Of a stretch of DNA of 64,000 bases, positions 51,585 to 63,800 are shown in pieces. Each line of letters begins with the position of its first letter. The first letter of the stretch is position 1. The notes beneath the pieces are model-generated. The model made no database searches and had not been told where the DNA came from. It saw only the letters and a list, made by a program, of their open reading frames with translations. Location of the stretch: contig JANVCC010000152.1 in assembly GCA_025345505.1 (NCBI GenBank), positions 372,001 through 436,000 of the forward strand, read 5' to 3'. Origin of the DNA: Todiramphus chloris collaris. Its lineage: Eukaryota > Chordata > Aves > Coraciiformes > Alcedinidae. The translations under genes were made by a program, and so were the position numbers.

Positions 51585-51684
51585 NNNNNNNNNNNNNNNN
51601 NNNNNNNNNNNNNNNNNNNNNNNNNNNNNNNNNNNNNNNNNNNNNNNNNNNNNNNNNNNNNNNNNNNNNNNNNNNNNNNNNNNN
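51585..51684. other. Assembly gap of 100 N flanked by poly-C
   Basis: Exactly 100 N stand between 14 C (51571-51584) and 19 C (51685-51703). A round 100-base gap usually marks unknown length. The flanks show that the missing sequence lies in, or is entered through, a C homopolymer (poly-G on the other strand), which is hard to sequence. The joined open frame across it on the minus strand is an artefact. Confidence 0.97.
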
Positions 51685-51703
51685 CCCCCCCCCCCCCCCC
51701 CCC

Positions 51704-52080
51704 AACACTTTCTTTACTTAGGACAAGGAATTATATAGCACCATAGCAACCATCCTTTCTCAACAGTTATTTACTCCTGCTCTGAGCTAACCAGGTATCA
51801 GACAATCAGAGCTCAGTTATATAAAACAAGACCAGCTTGGAGTTCACCCTCCCTCAGTGCAAGTGGCAAAGAAATGAAGGAAATAATAGATTGTACCTGC
51901 TTTTTCATTTATTTTCCTTCGCTTAACTTAGGCTTCTTATTACTGGCAATTAAATTTGTCTCTCCTGAGCATACTGGGAGACAGAGGAGAGGCTGTGCCT
52001 GCAGCATTCATGCAGGCGCTGCCTGCACTGCAGACAGCCCCATGGGCAAAGTAGCCTGCATAAACTCACCAGCTTCTTCA
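51704..52080. other. Unique sequence between gap and CR1
   Basis: This segment holds a TATA-like word (TTATATAAAA, about 51817-51826) and, about 50 bp later, an ATG that opens an 81-codon frame (51874-52119). The last part of that frame runs into the CR1 copy. A pyrimidine-rich stretch ending in TTAG near 51931 looks like a splice acceptor. The sequence from 51965 to 52070 is richer in GC than its surroundings. I do not recognise a gene; the features are suggestive only. Confidence 0.35.
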
Positions 52081-53450
52081 TGGAATTATAGAATAGTTTG
52101 GTTTGGAAGGAATATTTAAAGATCTTTTATTCCAATCCCCCTGCCACGTGCAGGGACATCTTCCACTAGGCCAGGTTGATGAAAGCAACATCCAACCTAA
52201 CCTTGAACATTTCCATGGATGGGGGCATCCAAAACCTCTCTGGGCAATCTGTTTCAGTGCTTCACTGCCTTCATAGTGAAGATTTTCTTCCCTGTAGCAA
52301 ATATAAATTTACTCTCCTTCAGTTTAAAACCATTGTCACTACAGACCCTGATAAAATGTGTTGTTCCAACATTCCTATAAGCCCCTTTTATATATTGAAA
52401 GGCTGTAATGAGGTCTCCCTAGAGCCTTCTCTTCTCCAAACTGAACAACCCAAAATTTCTCAGCTTTTCCTTATAGCAGAGATATTCCAGCCCTCAGATC
52501 ATTTTTGTGGCCCTTCTCTGGATCTACTCCAACAGGTCCATGTTTTTTCTGGTACTGAGGGCTCCAGGGATGGATGCAGTGCTCTCAGTGGAGACTCTGG
52601 AGAGTAGAGTAGAGGGGCAGAATCATCTCCCTCAACCTGCTGGTCACGCTTCTTTTGATGCAGCCAAGGATGCATTTTACTTTCTGAGCTGCAAGCACAC
52701 ATGGACAGCTCATGTCCAGTTTTTTAACCACCAGTATACCAAAGTCCTTCTCAGCAGGGCTGCTCTCAATCCCATCATCCCCTAGACTGTATTGACACCA
52801 AGGATTGTTCCAACCAACATGCAAGATATTGCACTTGTTCTTGTTAACTTCATGAGGTTCACATGAGTTTGATTTTCAAGTCTGTCAAGGTGCCTCTGGA
52901 TGTCATCTCTGCCCTCTAGCAAATCAACTGCACCACTCATGTCAGTGTGATCTAAGGGTGCGCTCCATCCCACAGTCCATATCTTTGATGAAGATATTAA
53001 ATAGTATTGGTCCCAGTATGCGCCCTTGATGGACAACACACGTTACCAGTTTCTATTTCAGCATTGATCCACGCCTTTGGATGCTGCCATCCAGCCACAT
53101 TCCTTGTCCATCTAACAGCCCATGCATCAAACCCATACCTTTCCAATTTAGCAGAAAGAATGTTGTGGGGGACCGTACCAAAGGCCTTTAAAAGTCTGGG
53201 CAGATGACATCTGTAAAGCTTTCCTTATGCACTTATGCAGCTACTTCATCATAGAAAACCCCCAGATGAGTCAGGCACAATTTGCCCTTGGTGAAGGGTG
53301 TCTCAGATCACATCCCTGTCTTCCAAATACTTCCAGGAGGATCTGTTCCATGATTGTATCTTACGCAGAAGTGAGGCTGGCTGGTTGGTAGTTTCCAGGC
53401 TCCTCCTTTTGACCCTTTTTTCTGACCACAAAAATGACAAAGCACTTAAG
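52081..53450 (-). mobile_element. CR1 LINE, longest copy in the window
   Basis: Read on the plus strand, it begins with GGAATTATAGAATAGTTTGG and TTTGGAAGGAATATTTAAAG, the reversed CR1 3' end. It continues through CCTCTCTGGGCAATCTGTTT, AATGAGGTCTCCCTAGAGCC and CTTCTCTGGATCTACTCCAA. Near 53340-53420 it reaches the reverse transcriptase region (GTGAGGCTGGCTGGTTGGTA). It spans about 1.4 kb, still far short of a full CR1 of roughly 4.5 kb. The 5' boundary near 53450 is approximate. Reading frames are broken, and the FADD-type catalytic box cannot be found at its expected place between about 52960 and 53000. Confidence 0.93.
52585..53039 (-). pseudogene. Broken CR1 ORF2 (reverse transcriptase) remnant
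   Basis: Two minus-strand frames together cover the end of the RT domain and the following region. The frame at 52782-53039 contains SGAVDLLEGRDDIQRHLDRL and HVNLMKL, matching the part of CR1 ORF2 just after the FADD box. The overlapping frame at 52585-52824 contains GIESSPAEKDFGILV and [18 protein letters not shown] frameshift separates them. The residues that should contain the RT catalytic aspartates are replaced by unrelated sequence, so it is non-functional. Confidence 0.87.
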
Positions 53451-56400
53451 GTTCTCTACTGTCCCAGGGGACGTATGTCCTGTACAAAGGCATACATACA
53501 CAGCGAGGTAAGTATAACATTGCTGTTGCTTTGAACAAGCTTTGAACATTAACAACACAGGCCTCAGGACTTGTCATACCTTGTCTGCATGGAGCTTTCT
53601 ATTATCTTATTTTTAACTTTAATGGCAATGGTTCGATGATCAGATGATGATTACCTTCATTTTACCTTTTATCTTTGCACAATTGTGCAATGCAACTCAC
53701 ATACAATTTTTTAACTGATGGCTATAACAAGTAATGACTGTGCAGAATGAGCTATCTATGACTCTATACCAGAACACAGCACACCAAGGATACACATGGG
53801 ATGATAGAAAAGGGCTTGAAAATACAGGTTTGGGATGACACTAGACCTATAAACAGTGGTCCCTAGGATGTGGGCAAGAATGGGGGTAACAAAAAGAACA
53901 GAGAACAAATGTGTAAAACATGTACCAAATACAGCAAATTCAGATTCAGTGTGGGCTTGCAAATACCTGAAAAGCAAGATGTAGAGCATATTGGTAAACA
54001 TATACACATGGCCCCAAGAAGATCTTGGATGGAAGAATAAACCAACATCAGCAGCATTGTACTCTTGACAGTGAAGGAATCATGATGCTGATGGCTTCCT
54101 ATACCCTACACCTCTGACTGAAGAACACAGAGGGGTAATGGAAGAGGTGACAATATCAGAGAATGTGGTAAATACCAGAAAGTTTGTGTACAGATCACTT
54201 TAGCTGTATATAATTTGCACTGTAAGTGTTAATATAATGTTAATATAATATAATATAATATAATATATTAATAATAAATCCTTGACTATGCATACAAAGT
54301 GTGTTGCTTCTGCCTACAACAAAAAAGATTTTGTCTGTAATAAATTGGTGAGAGTTGAAGCAACCTGTGCTATAACTGGGATGCAACAAATTAGTAACAA
54401 AAGGATGGTGTAAAAAGGGTCTCACAGCATGTGTTTTCACCTGTATTCCCACCTCCTGCAGACCATCCATCAGTCTTCTCTGGATGAAGAACAGAGAAGA
54501 TTAGAAAAAATGTCATATGAGGTTTCTTCACAGAATTTCATCTGCCTACCATTGCAAGGGAGAATTTTCTTGCAGGAAGATTGAGTTTGTGTTATTGGAG
54601 TCTCTATTCATATAAAGATGTTCTATAGTTGTTTAGGAAAGAATGCATAGACTTTGAAATAACAATATGAGTCTTGTTTCCCTGGTCCACTGTTTCTGAA
54701 GTAGGTTGCAAATCCCTCATGTGGTACACTCATGCACTTTTCACTCTTTTCTCCCCTACCACAGGTCATCCCAGGGTACATAAGGAGCTGCTCCAAGCTG
54801 CACAAGACAGAGTGTATTTCCTGATTTGTGATGACCTCCCAGAGCAGCTTCACCCAGAACCCTCCTTGCTGTGGCATCACAAAGTCAATAACAGAGCATT
54901 TATCTGAAGACTAAAAACTCACTGATGAGCAACTCAAAGTATTAAGGGAAATTTTGCCTGGATTTTTCCTGAACTGTGTGTCTCCAATCCAGTTTCCTTT
55001 GCCTAACCATTTTGTCCTACAAAGCTTCCGTTCTTTACCCAAGAGTACTTCCTATGTTCCCCAAAAGTTCAAATTCTTCCTTTTGCAATGCGGCACCAAA
55101 ACATCCCACATATCACCTGTTTAGGAGTGGTAAGCTCCATCCACATGTTTCCATGACATGGTGGTGATCTGTCTTCCTTGTAGGCCATATGGAGATAGCT
55201 CATCCTAATTTGTCCAAGACCAGAGAACTGTTTCTGGATTGGTAGGTTACTTTCATTTAGTTTAGTTACATACTTACAAAATGCAATTGTTAATCCTTTG
55301 AAATATAGATCTTTTCTCATCAGCTAAAACTGGAGAGGTTTCTTTGTAATATAGAGGAATGGCAAAATATGTGCAACTCATAAGAAGCTGTATATTCAGC
55401 TCAAGATTGTTCTTGAACATTAATTTCTCTTGTGCAGGAAATGAACGTCAGTAAATAAGTGAAACAAAATCTTCCCAAATTTCCTGACAGCTCCTATTTG
55501 TCTGAGTTTACACACACAGTCTGTCTTCGTCTATGGCCTCAATACTCTGCATTTCTTATTCCAAGCTGGGGAGCATAACTGATTCTTTTTTTCCCTGTTT
55601 TCAAGTCCACCTGTAAATTTACTAGCTTCAGAGAAATTTTAACATGTATCTAACATAATAATGTTATTAGAGACACTACTTTTAATTGGAAAAACGTATT
55701 TATTCATAATCTGTAAAAAATAGTATTTCATGGATGTATTCAGATCATTAAATAATGAAAATGATGATTGTTTCCTCATTCAGGGCTTAACACTGAGTAC
55801 CTGACTGATCTAGCAAGTTGCTGAATTCCTTTCACTCCATAAAACATCAGTGTAAATCTGATGAGTGAAAGTCCAATAGTACATAGATAAATAAGAACAA
55901 GTGAAGTCAAGTGTGTTAAAATCTTCATCTTCTGTTTTGGTGTTATACACAGTATCAAAGAAATAAATCCAATCTGCAGTGTTAATAAGTAAAAATATCC
56001 AAATTGTCAGATCAGCCACAAATTAAAATCAGCAATCAACCTTTTACAAAGAAAGAATTATTTTTTTTCAAATCAAGCAAGTTCTCATTAATAAAATAAG
56101 GACTTTGCTCAAGAGACTCTTCCTCATTAAACTGTAAGCAAGATGAGAGAGACCACATTGAGAAAAAGGCTGACAAAAGTAAGAAGATGAGTCTTTGCTG
56201 CCAGTCAAAGCCTGCATCAATTATACATTAAATGTGAGAAACCTTGCCGGTTGTAGCCTCCTCCTGCATTAGCCAAATCTTATAACCAGGCATGGGGATA
56301 GTCCTTTTGTTAAAGAACAATCTGTATTTCACTGTGTCTTTTATTATCTTGCAGCCAGGGTGCTAAGATAAAAGGGATACAAAAGCAGGTCAATCTCATC

Positions 56401-57516
56401 ATATGGAATTCCTTTATGCAATCTGATGCAGTCTGTCTTATGTATCAATACATTCTCTTCTTCTTTTAGACAAGATGCTGCAGCAGGGCTATGCCTCCAC
56501 AGACATCCTGCATAACATAAGCAACAAGAATTCCAAGCCACTTTCTGAAAAATAATTGCACAGTAGCACTTAAGGGCCATCACTTTGTGTCTTTCTTCTT
56601 TTAGGGGAAAAAAAAAAAAAAATCTAATCTGTTTTAAGATTTAAAAAAAAAAGAGGGGGGGGGGGGAACTGCCTTCCTTTCTTATCATTAAAATAAAAAC
56701 ATGGATAAAGTTCTGGTTTCATCAAAGCAAATCCAGCGTAACTACAGGAATACAAATGGAGTTCCTCCAGGTTTACCTAGAAAATGGTATGATAGGGATC
56801 TGGATTTTCAAGTGTCCTTATTTGGAAATAATACAACATAATCTATATGAAAGAAAGTATAGAAAAATGTAAAGCATTAGGTAGGTAAATTGTATACTGC
56901 ATCTCTGCTGTAGTTGTAATTAGATGAGACAGTTATCTGGAAGAAAAAAAAAAAAAAACAAATTTCCAAAAGAGAGAACTTACATCAGCAACTGTGCTCA
57001 AAACACATTGATTAATTTATCAACCAATATTTTATGGACAGGACTGTCTTCTTACTCAGGCTGTATTTTGATCTGCCTTCAGCTTATTAGAAATATCAGT
57101 TCACCCCTGCATTCCTATTACACTGTTTCTACTTGTATTTAAAACAGACTTTGCCAGCTTGAGTCACTTGTAAAAAATTTATTCCAGCAGAGGACTGAGA
57201 TGCAGTTTCCCGCATTCTAAAGGGTCATGTCACATCTAGGGGACTGCAGAATCAGTCATTTGTCATCCTTCCCCATGACTCAAGGAATATTCAATTTTTT
57301 TTTTTTTTTTTTTTGTACAAAACAACATAGCTTCCAGATAGACTTCCAGGCTTCCCTCTCAGAATAGGGCACTCAAATCTATGGCCTGAATTTGGCCTCA
57401 AGGGACTTGAATCAAAGCCTCCCTCTACTTGAAAAACTTTAGAGGTATTGGGTAAGAGTCAGTGCAAGAAGTTCACCCTGAGTGCTGGCATATATGGTAC
57501 ACATAAGTTTGCCTCA
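53451..57516. other. Non-coding stretch with simple repeats
   Basis: No gene is recognised. It holds a TAATA-type microsatellite at 54229-54277, a G12 run at 56655-56666, A runs near 56609 and 56944, and a T20 run at 57295-57314. The region just after 53450 may still include badly decayed CR1. Confidence 0.5.
54229..54277. repeat. TAATA-type microsatellite
   Basis: About 50 bp of repeated TAATA and TTAATATAATG units, with several identical TAATA units in a row. It is likely to vary in length between individuals. Confidence 0.85.
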
Positions 57517-57596
57517 CACAGAATTGTTATGGTTGGAAAAGACCTCTAGGATCACCAGATCAAACTGTCAATGCAAAAAACCCCAAAAAAACAGCA

Positions 57597-57627
<31 letters not shown>

Positions 57628-57806
57628 AAAGTGAGGGGGAAAAAAACCCCAACCAACCAAACTCTAAAAACCACCTCACCATCCCACTACAGCATGTCCT
57701 GATGTGCCTCATCTACATGTGTTTTAATACCTCCAGGGATGGTGACTCCACCACCTCCCTGGGCAGCCCATTTTATCACCTGACTACTCTTTCAGTAGAG
57801 ACTATG
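57517..57806 (-). mobile_element. CR1 LINE interrupted by a simple repeat
   Basis: Read on the plus strand, CACAGAATTGTTATGGTTGG and AAAAGACCTCTAGGATCACC are the reversed CR1 3' end. The expected next segment is broken by A/C-rich simple sequence (about 57575-57665). CR1 sequence resumes with the block GATGTGCCTCATCTACATGT, then CCTCCAGGGATGGTGACTCC, CACCTCCCTGGGCAGCCCAT and a CTCTTTCAGTAGAGAC end. The resumed blocks match from memory a CR1 subfamily that often has A-rich sequence at this position. Confidence 0.88.
57597..57623. repeat. (CA)n microsatellite inside CR1
   Basis: About 13 AC dinucleotides in uninterrupted series, flanked by A-rich and CCAACCAACC-type sequence. It lies within the minus-strand CR1 copy at 57517-57806 and probably grew from an A/C-rich segment of that element. 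Confidence 0.93.
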
Positions 57807-60658
57807 TGCACTAGTTCTCTGAGTTCCTGATATAATAAAAAAAAAGACCCAGAGTACATTTTAGTCGCCTGCATTTAGGTGTCTAATGTCATTTCAGACA
57901 CCTGGGGGCATCTCACCTGGCTGCTAGACACAAAGACCTTTGGGCCTTCCATACATCCTGCTTCATATATGTTAGCCTCAGGGGCAGAGCTCAGATACCT
58001 CTAGGCATCCCAGCTGTCTATGGATAAGTGTGTTTCTCATTATCCCAGTTACTGCAGACAAGAGAATGATTTACATATCAGCCTCCTGGCATCTACTGCA
58101 GCATTAGTTCAACAACCTTATGGGCATTTCTGACTATAGATCAAATGACTCACCAGTGACTCTATAAGTAGCTTTGACACTTCCATGTTAAACCCAAAAT
58201 ACTGAAGGGCTGAATGTTCAGAGCTGATTTTCACCAATGGACATTCTGAAGTGGGTATTTCTTCCTTTCTGGTGAGCTGTTGTTTCAGTTCTCCAGTATT
58301 GCCAGATCTCAATCACTACCATCAAGCTGCATCAACAGTGCATTTCTACTTTGGACCTTCAAGGGAATCTCCTAGGAGTCTGCCAATAACATGTTGCACA
58401 AAGCCTTCCAGTCTCAAAATATTTGCTCCATACCTCACTCTGACTCATGTCTCAAGTCAGAAAGAGGTAGAGTGCCTAACACTGAACCAAAGCTCTATAT
58501 CTTCATTTGTCTGTCAGGATTAATACCAAGACAAGCTCAAAGCCCAGCATCAACAACAGTAAAAAAGTTTGAGGAGTAGAGGCACACAATTCATGACAAA
58601 GCAGATAAGTATTGTTCATGTAGAAACGCTTCTTATGTGAACACATTCTCACATGTGTCAGTCTAGCATCTGCTCCAAAACCTGCTTGTATATTCTTATT
58701 AACACCTCAAGGTACTGAGACAAACCTTTCTCAGCCCAAATGATCTGGGATAAACTGAGTCACTTCTGTAGATATTGAGTTAATGTCCTGAGATGTAACC
58801 TTCGAGATCAAGAGGTAGTGTTGCTGAATAATAAACCATGCTAGCAGAAGCATGGTTACCTGTCAATAGGACAGAGTTCCCTTGACAATCACACTGTTCT
58901 GTCATTCATTTTATTTTATCTAATTTTACTTTTTTTTTTTTTTTTGTAGTGCACCTGCTGACGTTTGGTCCTAAATGTCTCTGTAAAAAAAGAAAAAAAA
59001 CTTATCTCAAATACTTCTCCTGTGTTCAGTGCTAGAAAGAAAACATGAAATTATCTGATCACAGCATTAAGGTTCCATCTGTTACTACTCTGACTCCATC
59101 CTATTAGAGACTTGGTTTCTCAGTTGAGACAGAAAGAATTCTATTTTTTTTAAGAATGACAAAGGAATTTTAACATAATTGCACCTAATTAGAAGGTTGT
59201 CCTGAAATCTGAGGTCTTACAACATCATTAATCTAGTTAGATCTCTGTTCTTTCAACAACCAAGAGTAATATTGTCTAAAGCACTTCATACTACTTTTTG
59301 AGACCAGCTTTGGTTATCTGCCAACCAGATAGTTTTATGAACTCCCAAGATTTTCCTGTGCAAAAGAATCCCAAACTCAATTTTTCAGGTAGTTATTGAA
59401 GTGTGTCAGTGTCTCCTGCCTTTCATCCTAAACATAAGCTGGTCAAAGAACACAGTTCCATAACTGCTGTTGGGATAAGGAGTAATCATAGAAAGAAGAG
59501 GATTAGCTTTTTTCCTTGGTGCCATGCTGTCACCTCAATAGGCTAAGACCCAGATGGATATAGTGCTTCTTCCCTTTCAGAAGCGTATCTGCTCTGCTGC
59601 TTCTCACCTTATTCCTCTTTGCAACACAGGAACTTGTATTCCTTCCCAGTCTTAACTGCATCTTATTAGCATGATGTACACCTGAGAGTGCAGTCCTTGT
59701 ATTCTTTTTGACTCTGGCACATTCAGATAGATAAGTACTTTTCTTTCTCAGTGGAATAGGAAACCTCAGGCAAACTTTGTTTCACCTAGTACAACTCCAA
59801 CAATTATTCAGCTGACTTTCCTCTTCTCACTATGATCTTTTCTCTCCTGACTCTCCACAACCTTGTCTTTTGCTCTGTTTTCCTTTTTGTTTTACTTGTC
59901 TGTCTTAAAACACTACTGCTGCTTGTTTGTTATGGGTTTGTTGGGTTGTTGTTGTTTTAAATCCACAAAATGGCATTGAAATTTCTTTCTTTTTCCTAAA
60001 CTTATTCTGTCATTCTTTTTCATCTCAGTGGTGGAAGACTGAAATGCAGACTCCTCCTTAGGACAAAAGCTCTAAGTATGCTAGCTTTTTCATACTGTTT
60101 ATGGTATAGATTTTGTCTGAGTAGATAGATTCTCTGAAAAATATTTTTAAAAGCAGAAGGAGCTTCTTAGTTTAACATTACTCATAAATGACTCTTTTTT
60201 AAAATACATGTACAAAGTGTAGCATAAAAAACACTCTGTCATCATTATATACAGTATTTTCTTTAAGAACTCAAAAGCCTGATTACCAAATTGAGTGACA
60301 GATAATTTTACAAGTGACAGGAAGAAAAACATCTGCCTGGTTTTACAGAACATACATTATTTTCTGCTCTACAAAAGTCACACTGGGCCTTTTCTGAAAG
60401 AGCATGGAAATGAGAGCTCTGTTTCACATCCCTTCCCTTTTATGTAATTTCCAGAGTGTGCAAGGTGTTGCAAGCTGTGTGCAAGGCATATCTACAAAGG
60501 TAAAAGGGACGGACTAGAGACATGGAAAAGAAAATGAGGAAAATAATATACAACAAAAAGTCTTGCTAAGGCCTATGATCACTTAACAGAAAAGGTGAGG
60601 CACAGCAATTACCATTCCCATCAAACTTCTATAATGTGTACCTCTAAAACATTTCTAA
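57807..60658. other. Non-coding stretch
   Basis: No gene is recognised. The part at 57860-57905 (TTTAGGTGTCTAATGTCATT and following) may be a very old repeat. T runs occur near 58931-58945. The frames at 58251-58523 and 58391-58579 overlap in two frames and have no domain. Confidence 0.5.
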
Positions 60659-60868
60659 AAAGAGTCTTCCAATTCACATGAAGTCCTCTTGCCACAAGGC
60701 AATGAGAACACAAGTGATAGAGATGAAGTTAAAACAGAAGCTCAGAAGATCCACAAAGGTGGGTCTCGCCTACATGGGGTTATTGAGGAAGCCCACCACT
60801 ATGGAGCAAACCCAGCCGAACTGGTGGATGTCAAAGGAACAGACATGTATGAGCTAACCGAGTTTTAA
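60659..60868 (+). other. Coding-like open frame without a start codon
   Basis: A plus-strand frame is open for 69 codons between TAA at 60656 and TAA at 60866, with no ATG until near its end. The second half reads RLHGVIEEAHHYGANPAEL followed by VDVKGTDMYELTEF. It has mixed acidic, basic and small residues, higher GC than its surroundings, and several CpG. That is unlike the Phe/Ile/Lys-rich text from most of this window. It could be a terminal exon, a fragment of a processed pseudogene, or chance. I do not recognise the protein and see no convincing partner exon. The opposite strand has two stops over the same span. Confidence 0.25.
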
Positions 60869-63800
60869 CACTTTTTTCTTCCTCACTCTAAGACAATGCA
60901 TCTTGCCATTGCCTAATGGCACATCATCTAATATGTAGATATGTCCCTGTCATTCAACAAAATACATAGCTAAAAAAACTTCAGTAAATAAAACAATACC
61001 CTTGATATTACATTCATGATTCTACTTCAGTCACATATTTTCTCAGACTCGTGAGATGCAACAATCTTATTTTATAAAGATTCTAGGGGACAATAAGCAG
61101 ACAAACAAACTGCACTGAGACCAACATGCACACAAAAGGCAACACTTGATAAAGCAAGTCAAACAAACTATAATGGAAAATGGTAAATGAAGCTGGGAAG
61201 GCTAGATGCAATGACAAATCTTATCCTCAGTGCTCCACAAAACAGTACTTTTCTCTCAAAGTTACTCTGACGGTTTGTAATCCAAGAGTATGTAGAGTTC
61301 AATTTCATGTTTCTGAGTCCTTCCAAGGGAATGATCCAAAGCCTTAAGCACTCCATGGAAATCTCCCTACTGACTTTAAAGCTTTTTGGATCAGATGCTT
61401 GAGGTTGGTTTCATCTCACCTCACTTTATCCATCAAAAACTTAGTCATGTAGTCTAAGATAGTTATCATATTTAAATTGTAAATGAAGAGAGAATAACAC
61501 CGCTGGAGAATAATGTATCTATCACAGACATATATATTTTTTTGGATATGGAGAAAGACCTCTGAAAATGCCTCTATGAACTATAAAGTGAGCCTAGAAG
61601 GCTAGTTAGACGGCTTAAAATATACAGCAAAAATCTTGCTTCACAGTCATGAAAGACAGTGTAAGGCTACAGTTCTAGAAAGAAGACAAATTTTAAGCTT
61701 AGCTTCAACTACATTCAACTGCCTTTTTAAAAATCCTGCCCTGCGGCTTGAAAGCAGAAGTAGAGATGACAAACTTGAAATCACAGCAAGAAAAAGATGA
61801 GTTGTAAGATTGACAGACAGACTTAAGACTCATGGTTTTGGAGGAAACCCATCTCATGCACAGAATAGTATACCAACATTCACTACTAGTTGGGTCAGTT
61901 GTCAGTGCCTAGGTTAGATGGATTTGCACAGATCCTTAATCCAGCATTTTTGTACTTCACTAGAGCAAAGTCTTGAAGTTTGAGGAGCAGACCTCTATTT
62001 GTCATGTTTATTTGTTGTTTATCTGTGCGTACATGCTCAGTGTAAGGGCATATTTTGAGTGAGCTCCCCTCTTAAGTTTTTGTGAAAACTCACTCTGAAC
62101 TTTGCCTGGGAACTGGCCTCAGTTATGTGCTTTTCTTATGTGCTGTGACAGAGTGAGAACCATCAGTCGATGTGAGCCGGTACATTCCACTTTAGCCTCT
62201 TCCTTCTGCTCCTTGATAGAGAACAGCAATTTATATCTAAAATATGGCCTATGGAGTTGAAGATTTTATTACAGACTTTTGGATAAGCTGGATGCATGGG
62301 GACTTCAGCACCACTGCATGACAGGATCTTACAATCTGCTGGTGGTCAGAGTGATGTGCGAGCTTGAACATGTGTGTGCTGTTATTTAGCATCACCAAAC
62401 TGGAGGGACATGTGGGACCACAAAAAGGAATTCAGGCATTGGATGAAATAGACAGTACTTCCACAAGTAAGAAACAATTTCTTCAAAACAAATGAGTCTC
62501 TTTTATTCATTTGTTGATTCAACAGACTGGTACAATTGACAAGCAGGAGAACTGTGCAGGAAAAGGTGTCTGGGGTAAGCTGGAGAAAACTAAATCCTCT
62601 TTCTGTCAGTGTTGTACAGCTCTCCCCACATAACTCTCAAACATAGTATTGCTGACCAGCAGAGCTTTCTTATTCACCCAGCTTCCTGGAGTTCTTGAAA
62701 GCACTAGTGTAGCTCTGTAGCTAATTTGAAAAACAAAATGAAAATATATACAGTTCAACCTTGCAATATTTTTATTGTTTTCTACAATTCACATTTGTAG
62801 TTTGTGAGAATAGGTTACAAGCTCTTCTTAAGACCTGTACAATCACTCAAACTCACTTTGTCAGTGGGAAAGGTAAAAAAATGAGAGCTCCAAGTCTCTA
62901 CTGCACTTGTACCTTACTGAATCACTTTAAACTTTTCACAGCAGTGCGAGACTAAATTTGCTGATCTGAGAATCTCTCATACATAGTTTGCCATGCTGCA
63001 AATAACTCTATCAGATGCAGAGCAATGGGGAAATCACAGCTGCTAGGGATATCAGAAAGACAAATCTCAGCATTCATGATGATATTAGTCTCAGTCACAA
63101 GGATTAATCTGAAAATGTTAATATTGCTCATGAAGTCACAATGCTTCATTGCCTTCTTGAGAGCTAGCAAGTAAATAAGATGAATGTCCTGTAACAGCAA
63201 GACCCAGAAAACTAGGCAGCCAAGGCTTGCCCCATTCATTTGTAAAGTTCATAGCTTTGTATAACACAGTTTGTAGAAAGTGTAAATGGCCCTCTACTAG
63301 AATTTGACCTGGAAGGAAGAGGGTGGGAAAAAACCACCCACACTGGTAATAAAACTGGGAGCAGTGGCAGCTTTGTCTGCCAGTTGCTTGAAACATTTTA
63401 CTGTGGTTCAGCATATCCTCACTAAACAATTTATTGTCTTGTGTTGTATAATTAAAATAATTGTCAGCCAAAAGTTGTTTTTTCAGTGAAGACTATGAGT
63501 AGACAGGACATTTTTGAAGCACCCTGTGGCGGACAGGTTAATTCTATCAGCTCATGTGAGAGTGATAAATCAGGATGCAGAAAGTTCATTTTTTTCCTTT
63601 ACAGAAGTGAGGAAACCCATGGGGGAAAGCATGGATGAGAGTCAATACAGAGGCTTTGTATGCCCAGAGGAAGCCAAGAGAAGCCCTGTCTAGCTTAGAG
63701 TAGCCATCACTTTTTTTGAGATATTGGTTCTGGGAACAAATATTACAGTCCCTGTAACAGTTATTAGCCCTGTGAACGCCCACTGTAGGCTGCTTGTAGT

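Noticed and set aside
51514-51708. Gly-rich minus-strand frame spanning the gap
   Set aside because: It consists of poly-G and N and is an assembly artefact.
52176-52607. 143-codon plus-strand frame, the longest in the window
   Set aside because: It is the antisense translation of the minus-strand CR1 copy at 52081-53450.
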